The position numbers and the translations under genes were made by a program. Source: Sulfurospirillum deleyianum DSM 6946 (lineage in GTDB: Bacteria; Campylobacterota; Campylobacteria; Campylobacterales; Sulfurospirillaceae). Taken from it: DNA of 64,000 bases. Positions 51,998 through 61,002 of the stretch are shown here, in pieces. The DNA is taken from NCBI RefSeq assembly GCF_000024885.1, contig NC_013512.1, positions 2,046,001-2,110,000 on the forward strand, in the 5' to 3' direction. Positions within the stretch are counted from its first letter, which is position 1. Each line of letters starts with the position of its first letter. The notes beneath the pieces are model-generated. The model ran no database searches. It was not told where the DNA came from and saw nothing but the letters and a program-made list of their open reading frames with translations.

Positions 51998-53356
51998 ATG
52001 AAACTCGTTAAATTATCCCTTGCGGCACTCATCACACTTGGCACGATGGCAAATGCTGCAGATACGCTCGCCGATGCGTTTAAAAACGGTAAAGCCACTG
52101 GTGAATTGCGTTTTGTCTACACCGCAGGCTCAGAGAGCGACGCAGAAGTTCAAACCAATCCAGTGAATAATGTCAATGTTGGCTCAGTGGCCGCAGAACT
52201 TAAATACGTCACCGATAGTTTGTATGGCTTTAAACTAGGAATGGCATTTCAATCCGCACATGATCTAGGTTTCCATGAAAATGATAACACAAGCACGGGT
52301 GCAGCCCAAATTGCTAGTGAAGATGATGAGCGTAACTCTGTAAGCACTACCCTTCTCTCAGAAGCGTACATTCAGTATACCTACTCCAAATCAAACATTA
52401 TGATTGGTCGTCAAAAAATCAAAACTCCTCTTATTATGACCAGTACTGCCTTTGCACTGGAAGACTCTTTTGATGCGGCGGTTATTACGGTCAATGAAAT
52501 TCCTGATACGATGGTTAAATTGATGTACATTCAAGACTGGCAAATGCGTTATGGCAGTGATGCACGAAATACGCCAACTCAAAAAGATGACCATTTTAAA
52601 GATGGCATCTACTCTCTTTTCTTTGTCAATAAAAGCATTAAAAACTTGAAAATTGATGGGCAGTACCTTAAAACCAATGAAAATGAAATGATTTATGACG
52701 CTCCTGTTTTCATGGGAGAAGGTGGATATGATGAGTACTATTTACAAGCCGAATACAAACTGCCTATCAGTTTTCCTCTCTCGTTAGCCATGACCTATGC
52801 AGGTGCGGATTATGACACAGGTGTCAAAGCAGCTCCTGTGTCAGCCGTACCAGATGCAGGTGGCGATAATGCACGACTCTATGGCTTTAAAGTAGGCACT
52901 GAACTCTCTGGTATTAAGCTCAATGTGGCGTATACCACGATGGATGATGAAGCTAACTTCCCAGGCACACTTGGTCATGTACCAGACGCTGTTGCTTATA
53001 CCGATATGCTGACCAACAATGCCATTTTTGCGGGCGTGGATGCCTACTCCATTGAAGCCATCTATGGTTTTGGAGTACCAGGTCTAAGTTCTGCACTAAA
53101 ATACGCCCACTATGAGCAAAGTGATGAGGGATATTTAAACAGCGGACACGGTGCTACAAATAGAATGAACCTTGATGGTGCCGATGAGATTAATATTGAC
53201 CTTAAGTATGCCTTTAGTGGCGCTCTTAAAGGTTTCTCCGCACGTCTATGGGCAGGTTATGGTATCTATGATAACCCAACAAGCGCTACTGGTGTCACAT
53301 CGAGCAGTGATGATGACTTCCTTTATGGACGTTTTTACCTCAAGTATAATTTCTAA
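51998..53356 (+). CDS. outer-membrane porin (campylobacterotal Omp family)
   Basis: 452 aa from the ATG at 51998, with AAGGAAG upstream. Signal peptide MKLVKLSLAALITLGTMANA is followed by TLADAFKNGKATGELRFVY, typical of OprD-like porins of this phylum, and a beta-barrel ending YLKYNF with terminal Phe. It likely admits the anionic acceptor of the flavoprotein, given its place in that cluster. Confidence 0.8.
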   Translation: MKLVKLSLAALITLGTMANAADTLADAFKNGKATGELRFVYTAGSESDAEVQTNPVNNVNVGSVAAELKYVTDSLYGFKLGMAFQSAHDLGFHENDNTSTGAAQIASEDDERNSVSTTLLSEAYIQYTYSKSNIMIGRQKIKTPLIMTSTAFALEDSFDAAVITVNEIPDTMVKLMYIQDWQMRYGSDARNTPTQKDDHFKDGIYSLFFVNKSIKNLKIDGQYLKTNENEMIYDAPVFMGEGGYDEYYLQAEYKLPISFPLSLAMTYAGADYDTGVKAAPVSAVPDAGGDNARLYGFKVGTELSGIKLNVAYTTMDDEANFPGTLGHVPDAVAYTDMLTNNAIFAGVDAYSIEAIYGFGVPGLSSALKYAHYEQSDEGYLNSGHGATNRMNLDGADEINIDLKYAFSGALKGFSARLWAGYGIYDNPTSATGVTSSSDDDFLYGRFYLKYNF

Positions 53357-53367
53357 TCGCCTTTTTA

Positions 53368-53393
53368 GGGTTTGAGTCTTTAGACTCAAGCCC
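53368..53393 (+). terminator. hairpin terminator after porin
   Basis: 11-bp stem with one G-T pair: GGGTTTGAGTC / GACTCAAGCCC, loop TTTA. Confidence 0.75.
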
Positions 53394-53402
53394 TCTGTTT
53401 CT

Positions 53403-53434
53403 TTACATGTAAAACTTTTTGGCTTTACATGTAA
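53403..53434. repeat. paired TTACATGTAA palindromes
   Basis: Two copies (53403-53412, 53425-53434) 12 bp apart, flanked by TTTCT and AGAAA so that they can form one long hairpin just before a regulator gene. The motif occurs about 30 times in the window. Confidence 0.85.
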
Positions 53435-53456
53435 AGAAATTTTAATGGGATGTGCG

Positions 53457-54119
53457 ATGAAGATATTTATACTTGAATCTGATAAAGCCCTGCAAGAGAG
53501 CATAGACACCTGCCTCAACAACTGCCGTTTAAAAATCACCATTCGCAAAGCCTACGATAAACAAGAACTGTTTGATGAAGCCCCTCACATGGAAGAATAC
53601 GCTTTGTTTGTGCTCAATCTCAAAAATCCAGCCGACCCTCGGGTGATGGATTTTATTCGAGAACATGGAGGGTATGCCCCTATTTTACTGCTATTAGAGC
53701 CAATGGAAGAACCTTTAATGCTTAAAACGCTTTATTATCTTGGCTATAACGATGTGATTATTAAACCCTTTTATGTTGAGGAGATGGTGTTTCGTATCTA
53801 TAAACTCTGTGAGATTTGGAATAACGATGTCTTCTTTTTACGCAATGGTATGTATTTTGATTGCAAACAAGGTATCTTTATAAGCAACAAAGAAGATTCT
53901 ATTCTTTTAGGTCGCAAAGAGTCTCTGCTTTTAAAATGTCTTTTTTTAAAATCACCGCATATAGCCACATGGGATGAGATTATCTCGTTTGTGTATCACA
54001 ATGAAATTATCTCGCAAGAGCGTATTCGAGCGCTTGTCAAGCAACTCCGAGATAAACTCCCTCTTGAGTGCATTAAAACAGTGAATGGAAAAGGGTACCA
54101 ACTCTTACTTCCTAACTAA
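53457..54119 (+). CDS. OmpR-like regulator lacking the phosphoacceptor Asp, copy 1
   Basis: 220 aa from the ATG at 53457 (same length as its paralogue at 56019; an ATG 12 bp earlier is possible). The receiver-like domain keeps acidic ESD and Lys of VIIKPFY, but the Asp position is Asn54 (FVLNLKNP), so normal phosphorylation is unlikely. The winged helix is LLGRKESLLLKCLFLK, RIRALVKQLRDK and CIKTVNGKGYQL. No kinase is near. It probably controls the flavoprotein genes on either side. Confidence 0.8.
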   Translation: MKIFILESDKALQESIDTCLNNCRLKITIRKAYDKQELFDEAPHMEEYALFVLNLKNPADPRVMDFIREHGGYAPILLLLEPMEEPLMLKTLYYLGYNDVIIKPFYVEEMVFRIYKLCEIWNNDVFFLRNGMYFDCKQGIFISNKEDSILLGRKESLLLKCLFLKSPHIATWDEIISFVYHNEIISQERIRALVKQLRDKLPLECIKTVNGKGYQLLLPN

Positions 54120-54180
54120 AAGTTGGCTAAATTTTGCCATCCGTTATTCTTCTTTTTAAATTTGCTTTCATCTTATTTCT

Positions 54181-54221
54181 TACATTAAACATTATATTTA
54201 ATTAGTATAATTCAGCTAGAA
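54181..54221 (+). promoter_or_regulatory. conserved promoter block of flavoprotein gene 2
   Basis: Ungapped counterpart of 49187-49227 (ACATTAAACAT ... AATTCAGCTAGAA). Confidence 0.5.
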
Positions 54222-54254
54222 CTTATAAAATATCACTTTAAAAAAGGAGTTAGA

Positions 54255-55814
54255 ATGAGTCAAGAGACGATGTCCAGACGTGACGCTCTTAAGTTAGGCA
54301 TGATAGGTGCGGGAGCTGCGATGCTTACTGCAAGTCAAGCAATGGCGGCAGCACCCATGGAAAAAGATGTAAAGTTTGATGAAGAGTACGATGTAATCGT
54401 TATCGGTACGGGATTTGCTGGACTTGCCGCTGCGGCTAAAGCTGCGGAGAGAGGCTACAAAGTGCTTATTTTGGAAAAAATGGGACGTGTAGGTGGAAAC
54501 TCTGTTATCAACGGTGGTGGTATGGCTGTACCTATGAACAAATACCAGAAGAAACATGGTATTGAGGATTCTGGGGAAAAATTTATTGCGGATTGTTTAA
54601 AAGCAGGTTTGGGGATTAACCATGTGGAGATGTTAGAAACGATCGTGAAACGCTCCAACGATGCCTTAGAATTTGCGCTTAAATGTGGGGCAAAGTTTCA
54701 AGATGTTAAACCTGCGTGGTTTGGTGGACACTCTGTGGCACGTACTTTAGTAACAGAAAATATGAGTGGCTCAGGTATCATTCAACCCATGGTAGCTTTT
54801 GTGGAAAAACTCCCTGGATGTAAAATCATGACACGAACCAAAATGGATGATTTTGTTATGAGTAACGATGGGACGTCTGTTTTAGGTGTCACAGCACGTA
54901 TTAACTACCGTTTTGATAAAAAACTTATCAGCGACGATATGGAAAACACTTCAGGTGAGAAAAAAGTTTTCCGTGCGAAAAAAGGTGTCATTTTAGCCAG
55001 TGGTGGTTTTTCCATGGATAAAGTCTATCGAAAAATGCAAGATCCAAGAATTATGGAAGATATGGATGCAACCAACCACGATGGCGCAACCGCAGGCGCT
55101 CTGCTAAAAGCCTTCCAAATTGGAGCTCTTCCTATACACATTGACTGGATTCAACAAGGACCATGGGCTAGTCCAGATGAAAGAGGTTTTGGTGTCGCAC
55201 CACTGCTCACACAACAAGGACTATTTAATCTTGGTATCGCTGTAGATGTACGAAACGGTAAGCGTTTTATGAACGAAATGGCGGATAGAAAAACCAGAGC
55301 GGATGCTGAGTATGTTATCCTAAGAGAAGCACCCAAAATGTATCCTGTTAACTTTGGTACCTATAATACCTTTGGTGAGCAAATCTATCCTCAAGTCGAA
55401 AAAGGACTCCAATCTGGCGTTATGAAAAAATTTGACACCCTTGATGCTTTGGCGGCGAACTACAAAATTCCAGCCGATGCGCTCAAAGCAACGGTGAAAA
55501 AATACAACGAAGATGCTCTAGCAGGTAAAGAGGATGAATTTAAAAAACAAACGCTTAAAAACCTTAAAGCAGCACCGATTGATATGAAAGGACCTTTTTA
55601 TGCGATTCGTTTGATGCCAAAACCTCACCATACCATGGGTGGCTTAAAAATTGACACTAAAGCACGTGTAATTTCAGGAAATACAGGTAAACCAATCCTC
55701 GGACTTTTCGCAGCCGGAGAGGTAACAGGTGGAACTCATGGCGCAAGCCGATTGGGTACAGTTGCGGTAACCGATTGTTTAACCTTTGGCTTAATTGCTG
55801 GAGAGACCATTTAA
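54255..55814 (+). CDS. TAT-exported fumarate-reductase-like flavoprotein, copy 2
   Basis: 519 aa, close paralogue of the protein at 49263, with the same signal, FAD motif, RFMNEMADRKTRADAEY, PHHTMGGLKID and GGTHGASRLG. Several blocks are identical at the DNA level while others differ (residues about 95-150 and 345-375, and GGGMAVPMNKYQKKHG versus GGAFAVPMNPDQAAFG), so it may act on a different substrate. It has no cytochrome genes of its own and may share the upstream ones. An orphan regulator follows. Confidence 0.85.
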   Translation: MSQETMSRRDALKLGMIGAGAAMLTASQAMAAAPMEKDVKFDEEYDVIVIGTGFAGLAAAAKAAERGYKVLILEKMGRVGGNSVINGGGMAVPMNKYQKKHGIEDSGEKFIADCLKAGLGINHVEMLETIVKRSNDALEFALKCGAKFQDVKPAWFGGHSVARTLVTENMSGSGIIQPMVAFVEKLPGCKIMTRTKMDDFVMSNDGTSVLGVTARINYRFDKKLISDDMENTSGEKKVFRAKKGVILASGGFSMDKVYRKMQDPRIMEDMDATNHDGATAGALLKAFQIGALPIHIDWIQQGPWASPDERGFGVAPLLTQQGLFNLGIAVDVRNGKRFMNEMADRKTRADAEYVILREAPKMYPVNFGTYNTFGEQIYPQVEKGLQSGVMKKFDTLDALAANYKIPADALKATVKKYNEDALAGKEDEFKKQTLKNLKAAPIDMKGPFYAIRLMPKPHHTMGGLKIDTKARVISGNTGKPILGLFAAGEVTGGTHGASRLGTVAVTDCLTFGLIAGETI

Positions 55815-55840
55815 CCTCTCATTGTTAACTTTTTACTTCT

Positions 55841-55870
55841 AGAGGAAGCTTTACATGTAAAGCTTCCTCT
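55841..55870. terminator. 30-bp perfect palindrome terminator centred on TTACATGTAA
   Basis: AGAGGAAGCT, TTACATGTAA, AGCTTCCTCT: perfectly self-complementary across all 30 bases, just after flavoprotein gene 2. The common palindrome forms the hairpin centre. Confidence 0.75.
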
Positions 55871-56018
55871 CCCGCTATTTAAGCCATTTGAAAGATTCTT
55901 ATAAAATATTTCTTAATTTTTATATATAAATATTTTTTATCAAATTAAAAACTAAGCTCTTTTGAGCTAAAATCTATAAAGATATAGATACGCAAGATAC
56001 CGAAAATAAGGACGTGCA

Positions 56019-56681
56019 ATGAAAATTATCCTGCTTGAACCCGATGGTGAACTCGCAGATAAAATTGACACTTATCTGAACAGTTTACGTCTAAAAATGA
56101 GTGTCAAAAAACTCAAAAGTGAAGCAGATTTTCTCAATGAAAAATGTCTAGGAAACTACGCACTTTTTATTCTCAATCTCAAAGACCCGCTTAGCCCCAA
56201 TACCTTGAAATTTATTCGTGATACTGGAGGCATTGCGCCCGTTTTATTAGTGCTAGAGCCCAATCCTCACCCTTCTTTATTTAAACCACTTTACTATTTG
56301 GGGTACGACAGTATCATTGTGAAAGATTTTTTACCTGAAGAGATTGCCTTTAGCATCTATAAATTGTGCGATATTTGGAATGACAACAACTTTTTCATTA
56401 CCAAAGAGGTCTATTTTGACTTTCAAAATACAAAATTTGTCTATCATGAACATGATATTTTACTCGGTAAAAAAGAGGCACTTCTGCTCAAACACCTCTT
56501 TTTAAAATGCCCACATAGTGTCTCGTTTAATGAAATTTCATCGTACGTTTATCATGATGAAGTAGTGAGTGAAGAGCGTATGCGTTCTCTTGTGAGACAA
56601 CTCAGAGGAAAAATTCCTTTTAATCTTATCGAAACCATTAAAGGTGAAGGCTATAAAATCGTTACACATCCTATCGCATAA
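56019..56681 (+). CDS. OmpR-like regulator lacking the phosphoacceptor Asp, copy 2
   Basis: 220 aa, paralogue of the regulator at 53457. The receiver position is Asn53 (FILNLKDP), so it is also atypical; the acidic EPD is kept. DNA-binding part LLGKKEALLLKHLFLK, RMRSLVRQLRGKI, LIETIKGEGYKIV. It follows flavoprotein 2, so each flavoprotein gene has one such regulator. Confidence 0.8.
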   Translation: MKIILLEPDGELADKIDTYLNSLRLKMSVKKLKSEADFLNEKCLGNYALFILNLKDPLSPNTLKFIRDTGGIAPVLLVLEPNPHPSLFKPLYYLGYDSIIVKDFLPEEIAFSIYKLCDIWNDNNFFITKEVYFDFQNTKFVYHEHDILLGKKEALLLKHLFLKCPHSVSFNEISSYVYHDEVVSEERMRSLVRQLRGKIPFNLIETIKGEGYKIVTHPIA

Positions 56682-56704
56682 TCTTTACATGTAAACAATT
56701 CTAA

Positions 56705-56911
56705 CTACTTTTTACAGAGTTCATCGAACCATTTTTCGTTCTCTTGGGAGCGGTTCGCTTTGGATTTTAGAAGGCTTTCTTTCATCGAGAGAAGCTCTGG
56801 TATTTCTAAAAAATCGAGCATAGAAAAAGAGGAAATAGGCGCATTTGGGTCAGATTCAACCAGCCCCTCAATCTCTTCTATAAGTACCTTTTTATCGATG
56901 TTCTCATGCAT
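56705..56911 (-). CDS. small acidic hypothetical protein (68 aa)
   Basis: MHENIDKKVLIEEIEGLVES starts a helical, acidic product with no Cys except one near the end (FDELCKK). AAAGG precedes the ATG. It is convergent with the regulator gene and divergent from the Dsb-like gene. No family is recognised. Confidence 0.55.
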   Translation of the reverse strand: MHENIDKKVLIEEIEGLVESDPNAPISSFSMLDFLEIPELLSMKESLLKSKANRSQENEKWFDELCKK

Positions 56912-57006
56912 TTAAAACCTTTGGATTAACAATTTGTTACTTTTTTTATTGTACAATACCTCTCATTTCATGCAGATTAGATTCTGTAAAATCATAAGGA
57001 AAATGA

Positions 57007-57726
57007 ATGAAAAAACAGATTTTATGGTTTGTTGCTTTGCTTTCTAGCACACTTTTTGCAGCAACAGACGCACAAATTGTTGAACACTTTAAATCAACAA
57101 TTCAAGTTCCCAACATTACCATCGAAGTCATCTCCCGTAAAAAAGTAGAGAATATCGAAGGTATGGATTTTGTAACGCTTAACCTAAGCGATGGCACACG
57201 CTCTCAAAAATTGAGCATTTTTACCAAAGATGACCTCATCTTCCCTGATGTCATTAGCATTAAACAAGGTGGAAGCATCAAAGAGATGATGGAGATGGCA
57301 GAGCTTCAAAAAAATCTCTCAACGCTCTACAAAAAAGAGGATAAAAAGAACATCGTCTCTTTAGGCAATGACCCTAAGAAAGAGACATTGGTTGTCTTTA
57401 CTGATCCTGAGTGTCCTTACTGCAGACAAGAATTGATGCAAATTGAGCAACGCCTCACTACCAATAACATCAAACTTATCTTCACCCCTGTGCACGCACG
57501 CAGTTCGTTGGAAAAATCGGTGCTGATTTATAGCGAAACCAACAAAGCAAAAAGTGACGCAGAGAAAATTGCTATTTTGAAAAAATACTTTGACGAAACC
57601 GTCAGCTATGAGCAGAAAATCAACGACCAAGAGATTGGACGTATTGAAGCGCTCAAACAAAAATACTTTGGTGCAGGCATCAAAGGCGTTCCTTTTATGG
57701 TACGTGAAAAAGAGCTGCTTAAGTAA
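57007..57726 (+). CDS. DsbC/DsbG-like periplasmic thiol protein
   Basis: 239 aa with signal peptide MKKQILWFVALLSSTLFAAT. An N-terminal dimerisation-like part is followed by a thioredoxin fold with VFTDPECPYCRQELMQIEQ, a CPYC active site, and cis-Pro in IKGVPFMV. It may isomerise or reduce disulfides, perhaps for the many periplasmic cytochromes c. It stands alone with its own terminator. Confidence 0.78.
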   Translation: MKKQILWFVALLSSTLFAATDAQIVEHFKSTIQVPNITIEVISRKKVENIEGMDFVTLNLSDGTRSQKLSIFTKDDLIFPDVISIKQGGSIKEMMEMAELQKNLSTLYKKEDKKNIVSLGNDPKKETLVVFTDPECPYCRQELMQIEQRLTTNNIKLIFTPVHARSSLEKSVLIYSETNKAKSDAEKIAILKKYFDETVSYEQKINDQEIGRIEALKQKYFGAGIKGVPFMVREKELLK

Positions 57727-57735
57727 CCTTTTTTC

Positions 57736-57766
57736 CCATAGAGACACCTTTTATGGGTCTCTATGG
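57736..57766 (+). terminator. hairpin terminator after Dsb-like gene
   Basis: 10-bp perfect stem CCATAGAGAC / GTCTCTATGG with an 11-nt loop. Confidence 0.75.
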
Positions 57767-57843
57767 AACCTTTTAAGTAAACGAGTGTACAATATTCCAT
57801 CCTCATATTCCTAAGGATACACTTCCGCCATAAAGAGGTTCGT

Positions 57844-58980
57844 ATGGTTTATGCTCCCCTTGTAGCCCTAATCGTCATCTTACTTTTCCTTCTCATAGTA
57901 CTCGCCTTTCGTCTTCAAAAACTTCAGAACAATGCTCCTCATGAAAGAGGTGAACGCTCTACGGAAGAAGAGATTTTTTTTGCGATTGCATTGCCCATTG
58001 CTTTTAAAAAAGAACAACAATGGCACTACAACAAAGCCTTTAAAATAGCCTTTGGAGAACTTTTAAAACCTACGTTTGAAACCCTCGATACTCTGCCTCG
58101 CAATGGCACAACCCTTTTAGACTTAATGTACGACAATGCCATTCAAAAAGCAACACTGATTCATAGTTCTAACTTTTTTAACCGATACAACACAGAAATT
58201 TTTATCTGTGCCCTACACGATGTACACGCTTTACATACACGTAAAACACTGCTACTGAAACAAAAAGAGCAATGTGAACTTGCTTTAGAGAGTTGCGATG
58301 AAGCGCTGTGGGATTGGGATACCAAAAGCGATACCCTCTTTTACTCGACCAAATGGAAAAAAATTATGGGATATGAACCCCATGAAGAGATTGATACCCT
58401 CAATGCATGGCTTAATTTAGTCGATACCAAAGATATGGCAAGGGTCAATGAGGCCTTGCGTGCCCATTTAGATGGTAAAAGTACCTTTTTTTGCATTGAA
58501 CACCGTGTGCGTAACAGCGAACCTCTGCGTTGGGTGATGGTCAGAGGAAAAGCCATCGTTGGCGCACACAACGAAGCCATTCGCATGATAGGAACCCTTC
58601 GTGATGTCACACATCAAAAAGCAGAAGAACTCAAAGAGAAAAAAACCTCGCTCCGCTTTAGCGGATTTATCGAAAATCTCCCCTTTTTAGGATTTATCAA
58701 AAACAGCCAAGGCGAGTACCTCTACCTCAATCCTGCCTTTCAAAAATTTATCGGTTTTAAAGCGTGGAAAAACAAAACAGACCCTTTTCTTTTTAATGAA
58801 GCAACCGCAGAAGCACTCGAAGAGATTGAACGATTGTGTCGTTATGAAGGGCTTTGCTCTCATACCATTTCACTGACAAACGAACACAACCATCCAACAC
58901 CATTTACCCTCCACTGTTTTATGCAAGACGAATCAGAAGAGAGGCTTTTTTGCGGTATTTATATTAAACACGCTTCCTAA
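57844..58980 (+). CDS. membrane-anchored PAS-domain protein without output domain
   Basis: 378 aa. One N-terminal helix (LVALIVILLFLLIVLAFRLQ), a divergent first sensor part, a PAS-PAC domain (CDEALWDWDTKSDTLFYSTK, RWVMVRGKAIV, GTLRDVTHQKAEEL) and a second PAS (NLPFLGFIKNSQGEYLYLNP). No kinase, GGDEF, EAL or HTH domain follows; the gene ends intact. It is 75 bp upstream of a two-component pair and may sense for it. Confidence 0.72.
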   Translation: MVYAPLVALIVILLFLLIVLAFRLQKLQNNAPHERGERSTEEEIFFAIALPIAFKKEQQWHYNKAFKIAFGELLKPTFETLDTLPRNGTTLLDLMYDNAIQKATLIHSSNFFNRYNTEIFICALHDVHALHTRKTLLLKQKEQCELALESCDEALWDWDTKSDTLFYSTKWKKIMGYEPHEEIDTLNAWLNLVDTKDMARVNEALRAHLDGKSTFFCIEHRVRNSEPLRWVMVRGKAIVGAHNEAIRMIGTLRDVTHQKAEELKEKKTSLRFSGFIENLPFLGFIKNSQGEYLYLNPAFQKFIGFKAWKNKTDPFLFNEATAEALEEIERLCRYEGLCSHTISLTNEHNHPTPFTLHCFMQDESEERLFCGIYIKHAS

Positions 58981-59055
58981 GATTTTGCATGATTAACAAA
59001 CCATTCAAAGAAGTAGCGTATGATATACCCCATGTCTACTATCAAGGAATCCTCC

Positions 59056-59733
59056 ATGCAACCTAATCTTTTAATGATTGAAGATGATACAGAGTTAGCT
59101 GAAATTCTAAGTAATTTTCTCAAACGTTACAACATCTACGTCACCAACTACGAAGATCCTTATCTTGGCATCAGTGCTTTAAATCTTAAAAAGTATGACC
59201 TCCTTATTCTTGATCTCTCCTTGCCAGGTATGGATGGGCTTGAAATCTGCAAAGAGATACGCTCAAAAAGTGATATTCCCATTATCATCTCTTCAGCACG
59301 CAGTGATTTGGAAGATAAAATAGTTGGACTCGAGTTGGGAGCGGATGATTATTTGCCCAAACCTTATGAGCCTAAAGAGCTGTATGCTCGGATTATGAGT
59401 GTGCTAAGGCGTTATAAAAAAAGCAACAATCCTCATGAAGAAACGCCTATGGCACTGCAACTTAAAGAAGAGAGTCATACCATTTTTTTTCAAGGCACAC
59501 CCCTTACTCTCACCCCAGCAGAGTTCGATGTCCTCGCCCATCTGATTAAAAAGAATAATTGCGTCGTTTCTAGGGCTGAACTTTTAGGGAGTGCTCTTAG
59601 TCTCAATGAAGAGAATGAGAGTCGAAGCTTGGATGTGTTGATTAGCCGTATTCGCACCAAACTAGGGGAGAGTTCTAAAGAGCCTAAACTGATTCATTCT
59701 ATACGAGGCATTGGGTATAGGTTACAAGCATGA
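59056..59733 (+). CDS. OmpR-family response regulator (ArsR-like)
   Basis: 225 aa from the ATG at 59056 with AAGGAAT upstream; two earlier in-frame ATGs lack a site. Receiver MIEDDTELAEIL, Asp in LLILDLSLPGMDG, Lys in DYLPKPYEP. Winged helix LTPAEFDVLAHLI and LIHSIRGIGYRL. It overlaps the kinase by 4 bp and resembles the acid-responsive ArsR regulator of Helicobacter in motif layout. Confidence 0.85.
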   Translation: MQPNLLMIEDDTELAEILSNFLKRYNIYVTNYEDPYLGISALNLKKYDLLILDLSLPGMDGLEICKEIRSKSDIPIIISSARSDLEDKIVGLELGADDYLPKPYEPKELYARIMSVLRRYKKSNNPHEETPMALQLKEESHTIFFQGTPLTLTPAEFDVLAHLIKKNNCVVSRAELLGSALSLNEENESRSLDVLISRIRTKLGESSKEPKLIHSIRGIGYRLQA

Positions 59734-60968
59734 AATGGTACCACTCCATTATCACTCGCATTTCACTTATTTTTGCGTTAGCGCTTTTAGGGATTGGTGC
59801 CATTTTTTTCTCCCTTTTTATGCACGAAAGAGAGAGTACCCTAAGACAAATGAACGATTATGCGCACATTGCTCTTCGCTCCGCCATGGATCCTCACACA
59901 AGACAATTAGACCAAAGTAAACTAGAAGAATTAGGCTTTTCAATCATCAACGATAAAGCCCTTATTGAAAAACTCCTCACACTTCCAAAACCCCCACGCC
60001 CTCTTCCCATGCGCCATATGGAAGAGAAGATGCGCTTTCGTATAGACGTCATTCCCTATGGCATACATATGTTTGCCATGTTACACAAAAAAGATATGCA
60101 CCCTCTTGTTGTGCAACTCCCTTATCAAAAAGAGCTTTTTCCACGATTGCTCTTTCCCCTACTCACTTTTGCCTTTGTTATTTTTCTCTACATTGGTATT
60201 TTGCGAAGTATTATGCCCCTTAAAACCCTGCGGGAACAAATCAAACACTTTGCCAATGGCAATTATGACGTTACATGTAAAAGCCATAAAAAAGATGAAA
60301 TTGCCACTCTTGCCAATGAATTTGACCTTGCAGTCAATAAAATAAAATCACTCAGGGATTCAAGGCAACTCTTTTTGCGCAACATCATGCATGAGTTAAA
60401 AACACCTATCACCAAAGGAAAACTTGCCTCTGAAATGATAGAAGATGCCACCTATGCAAAGATTTTACAAAATGTGTTTAAGCGTCAAGAAGCGCTTTTG
60501 GAGGAGTTTTCACGCATTGAAAAGTTAAGTGCAGATGAGCTAAAACTAGAAATCAAAGAGTATCACATCGAAGATGTCGTCGATTTTGCTTTAGATATTT
60601 TAGAGGACAAAAAAGAGCACATTACATGTAAGCTCTCACCCATTGAAATTTCTGTTGATTTTGAACTTTTTGGAGTTGCCTTAAAAAACCTGCTGGACAA
60701 TGGCATAAACTACGCCAGTGATGGCAAAGTTTACCTTGAAAACGACCAAAACACCATCACCATCTCCAACCGTGCCCCTAAACTTGAGTTTGCGCTTGAG
60801 CGTTACGCTGAGCCTTACTTTTTAGAGGGTAAAAAACAAAAAAGCTCTCGAGGACTTGGATTTGGCTTGTTTATAACATGGCATGTCATTCGTTTGCATG
60901 GAATGAAATTAGCCTACACTCACAAAGAGGGAATGAACCACTTTACCATCTCACTTAAGAGCGTTTAA
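59730..60968 (+). CDS. sensor histidine kinase (ArsS-like)
   Basis: 412 aa. Helix 1 (ISLIFALALLGIGAIFFSLF), a periplasmic domain containing several His and Met (PMRHMEEKMRFRIDVIPYGI), helix 2 near 155-175, HAMP, then H-box FLRNIMHELKTPITKGKLAS, which is close to HP0165/ArsS. ATPase boxes NLLDNGINYA and RGLGFGLFI are present. The His-rich sensor fits pH or metal sensing. Confidence 0.84.
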   Translation: MKWYHSIITRISLIFALALLGIGAIFFSLFMHERESTLRQMNDYAHIALRSAMDPHTRQLDQSKLEELGFSIINDKALIEKLLTLPKPPRPLPMRHMEEKMRFRIDVIPYGIHMFAMLHKKDMHPLVVQLPYQKELFPRLLFPLLTFAFVIFLYIGILRSIMPLKTLREQIKHFANGNYDVTCKSHKKDEIATLANEFDLAVNKIKSLRDSRQLFLRNIMHELKTPITKGKLASEMIEDATYAKILQNVFKRQEALLEEFSRIEKLSADELKLEIKEYHIEDVVDFALDILEDKKEHITCKLSPIEISVDFELFGVALKNLLDNGINYASDGKVYLENDQNTITISNRAPKLEFALERYAEPYFLEGKKQKSSRGLGFGLFITWHVIRLHGMKLAYTHKEGMNHFTISLKSV

Positions 60969-60969
60969 T

Positions 60970-61002
60970 AGACATCTTTTAAATAGGTTATGCAAGATGT
61001 CT
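60970..61002. terminator. hairpin terminator between kinase and methyltransferase
   Basis: 9-bp stem AGACATCTT / AAGATGTCT with a 15-nt loop, overlapping the 3' end of the convergent methyltransferase gene. Confidence 0.65.
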
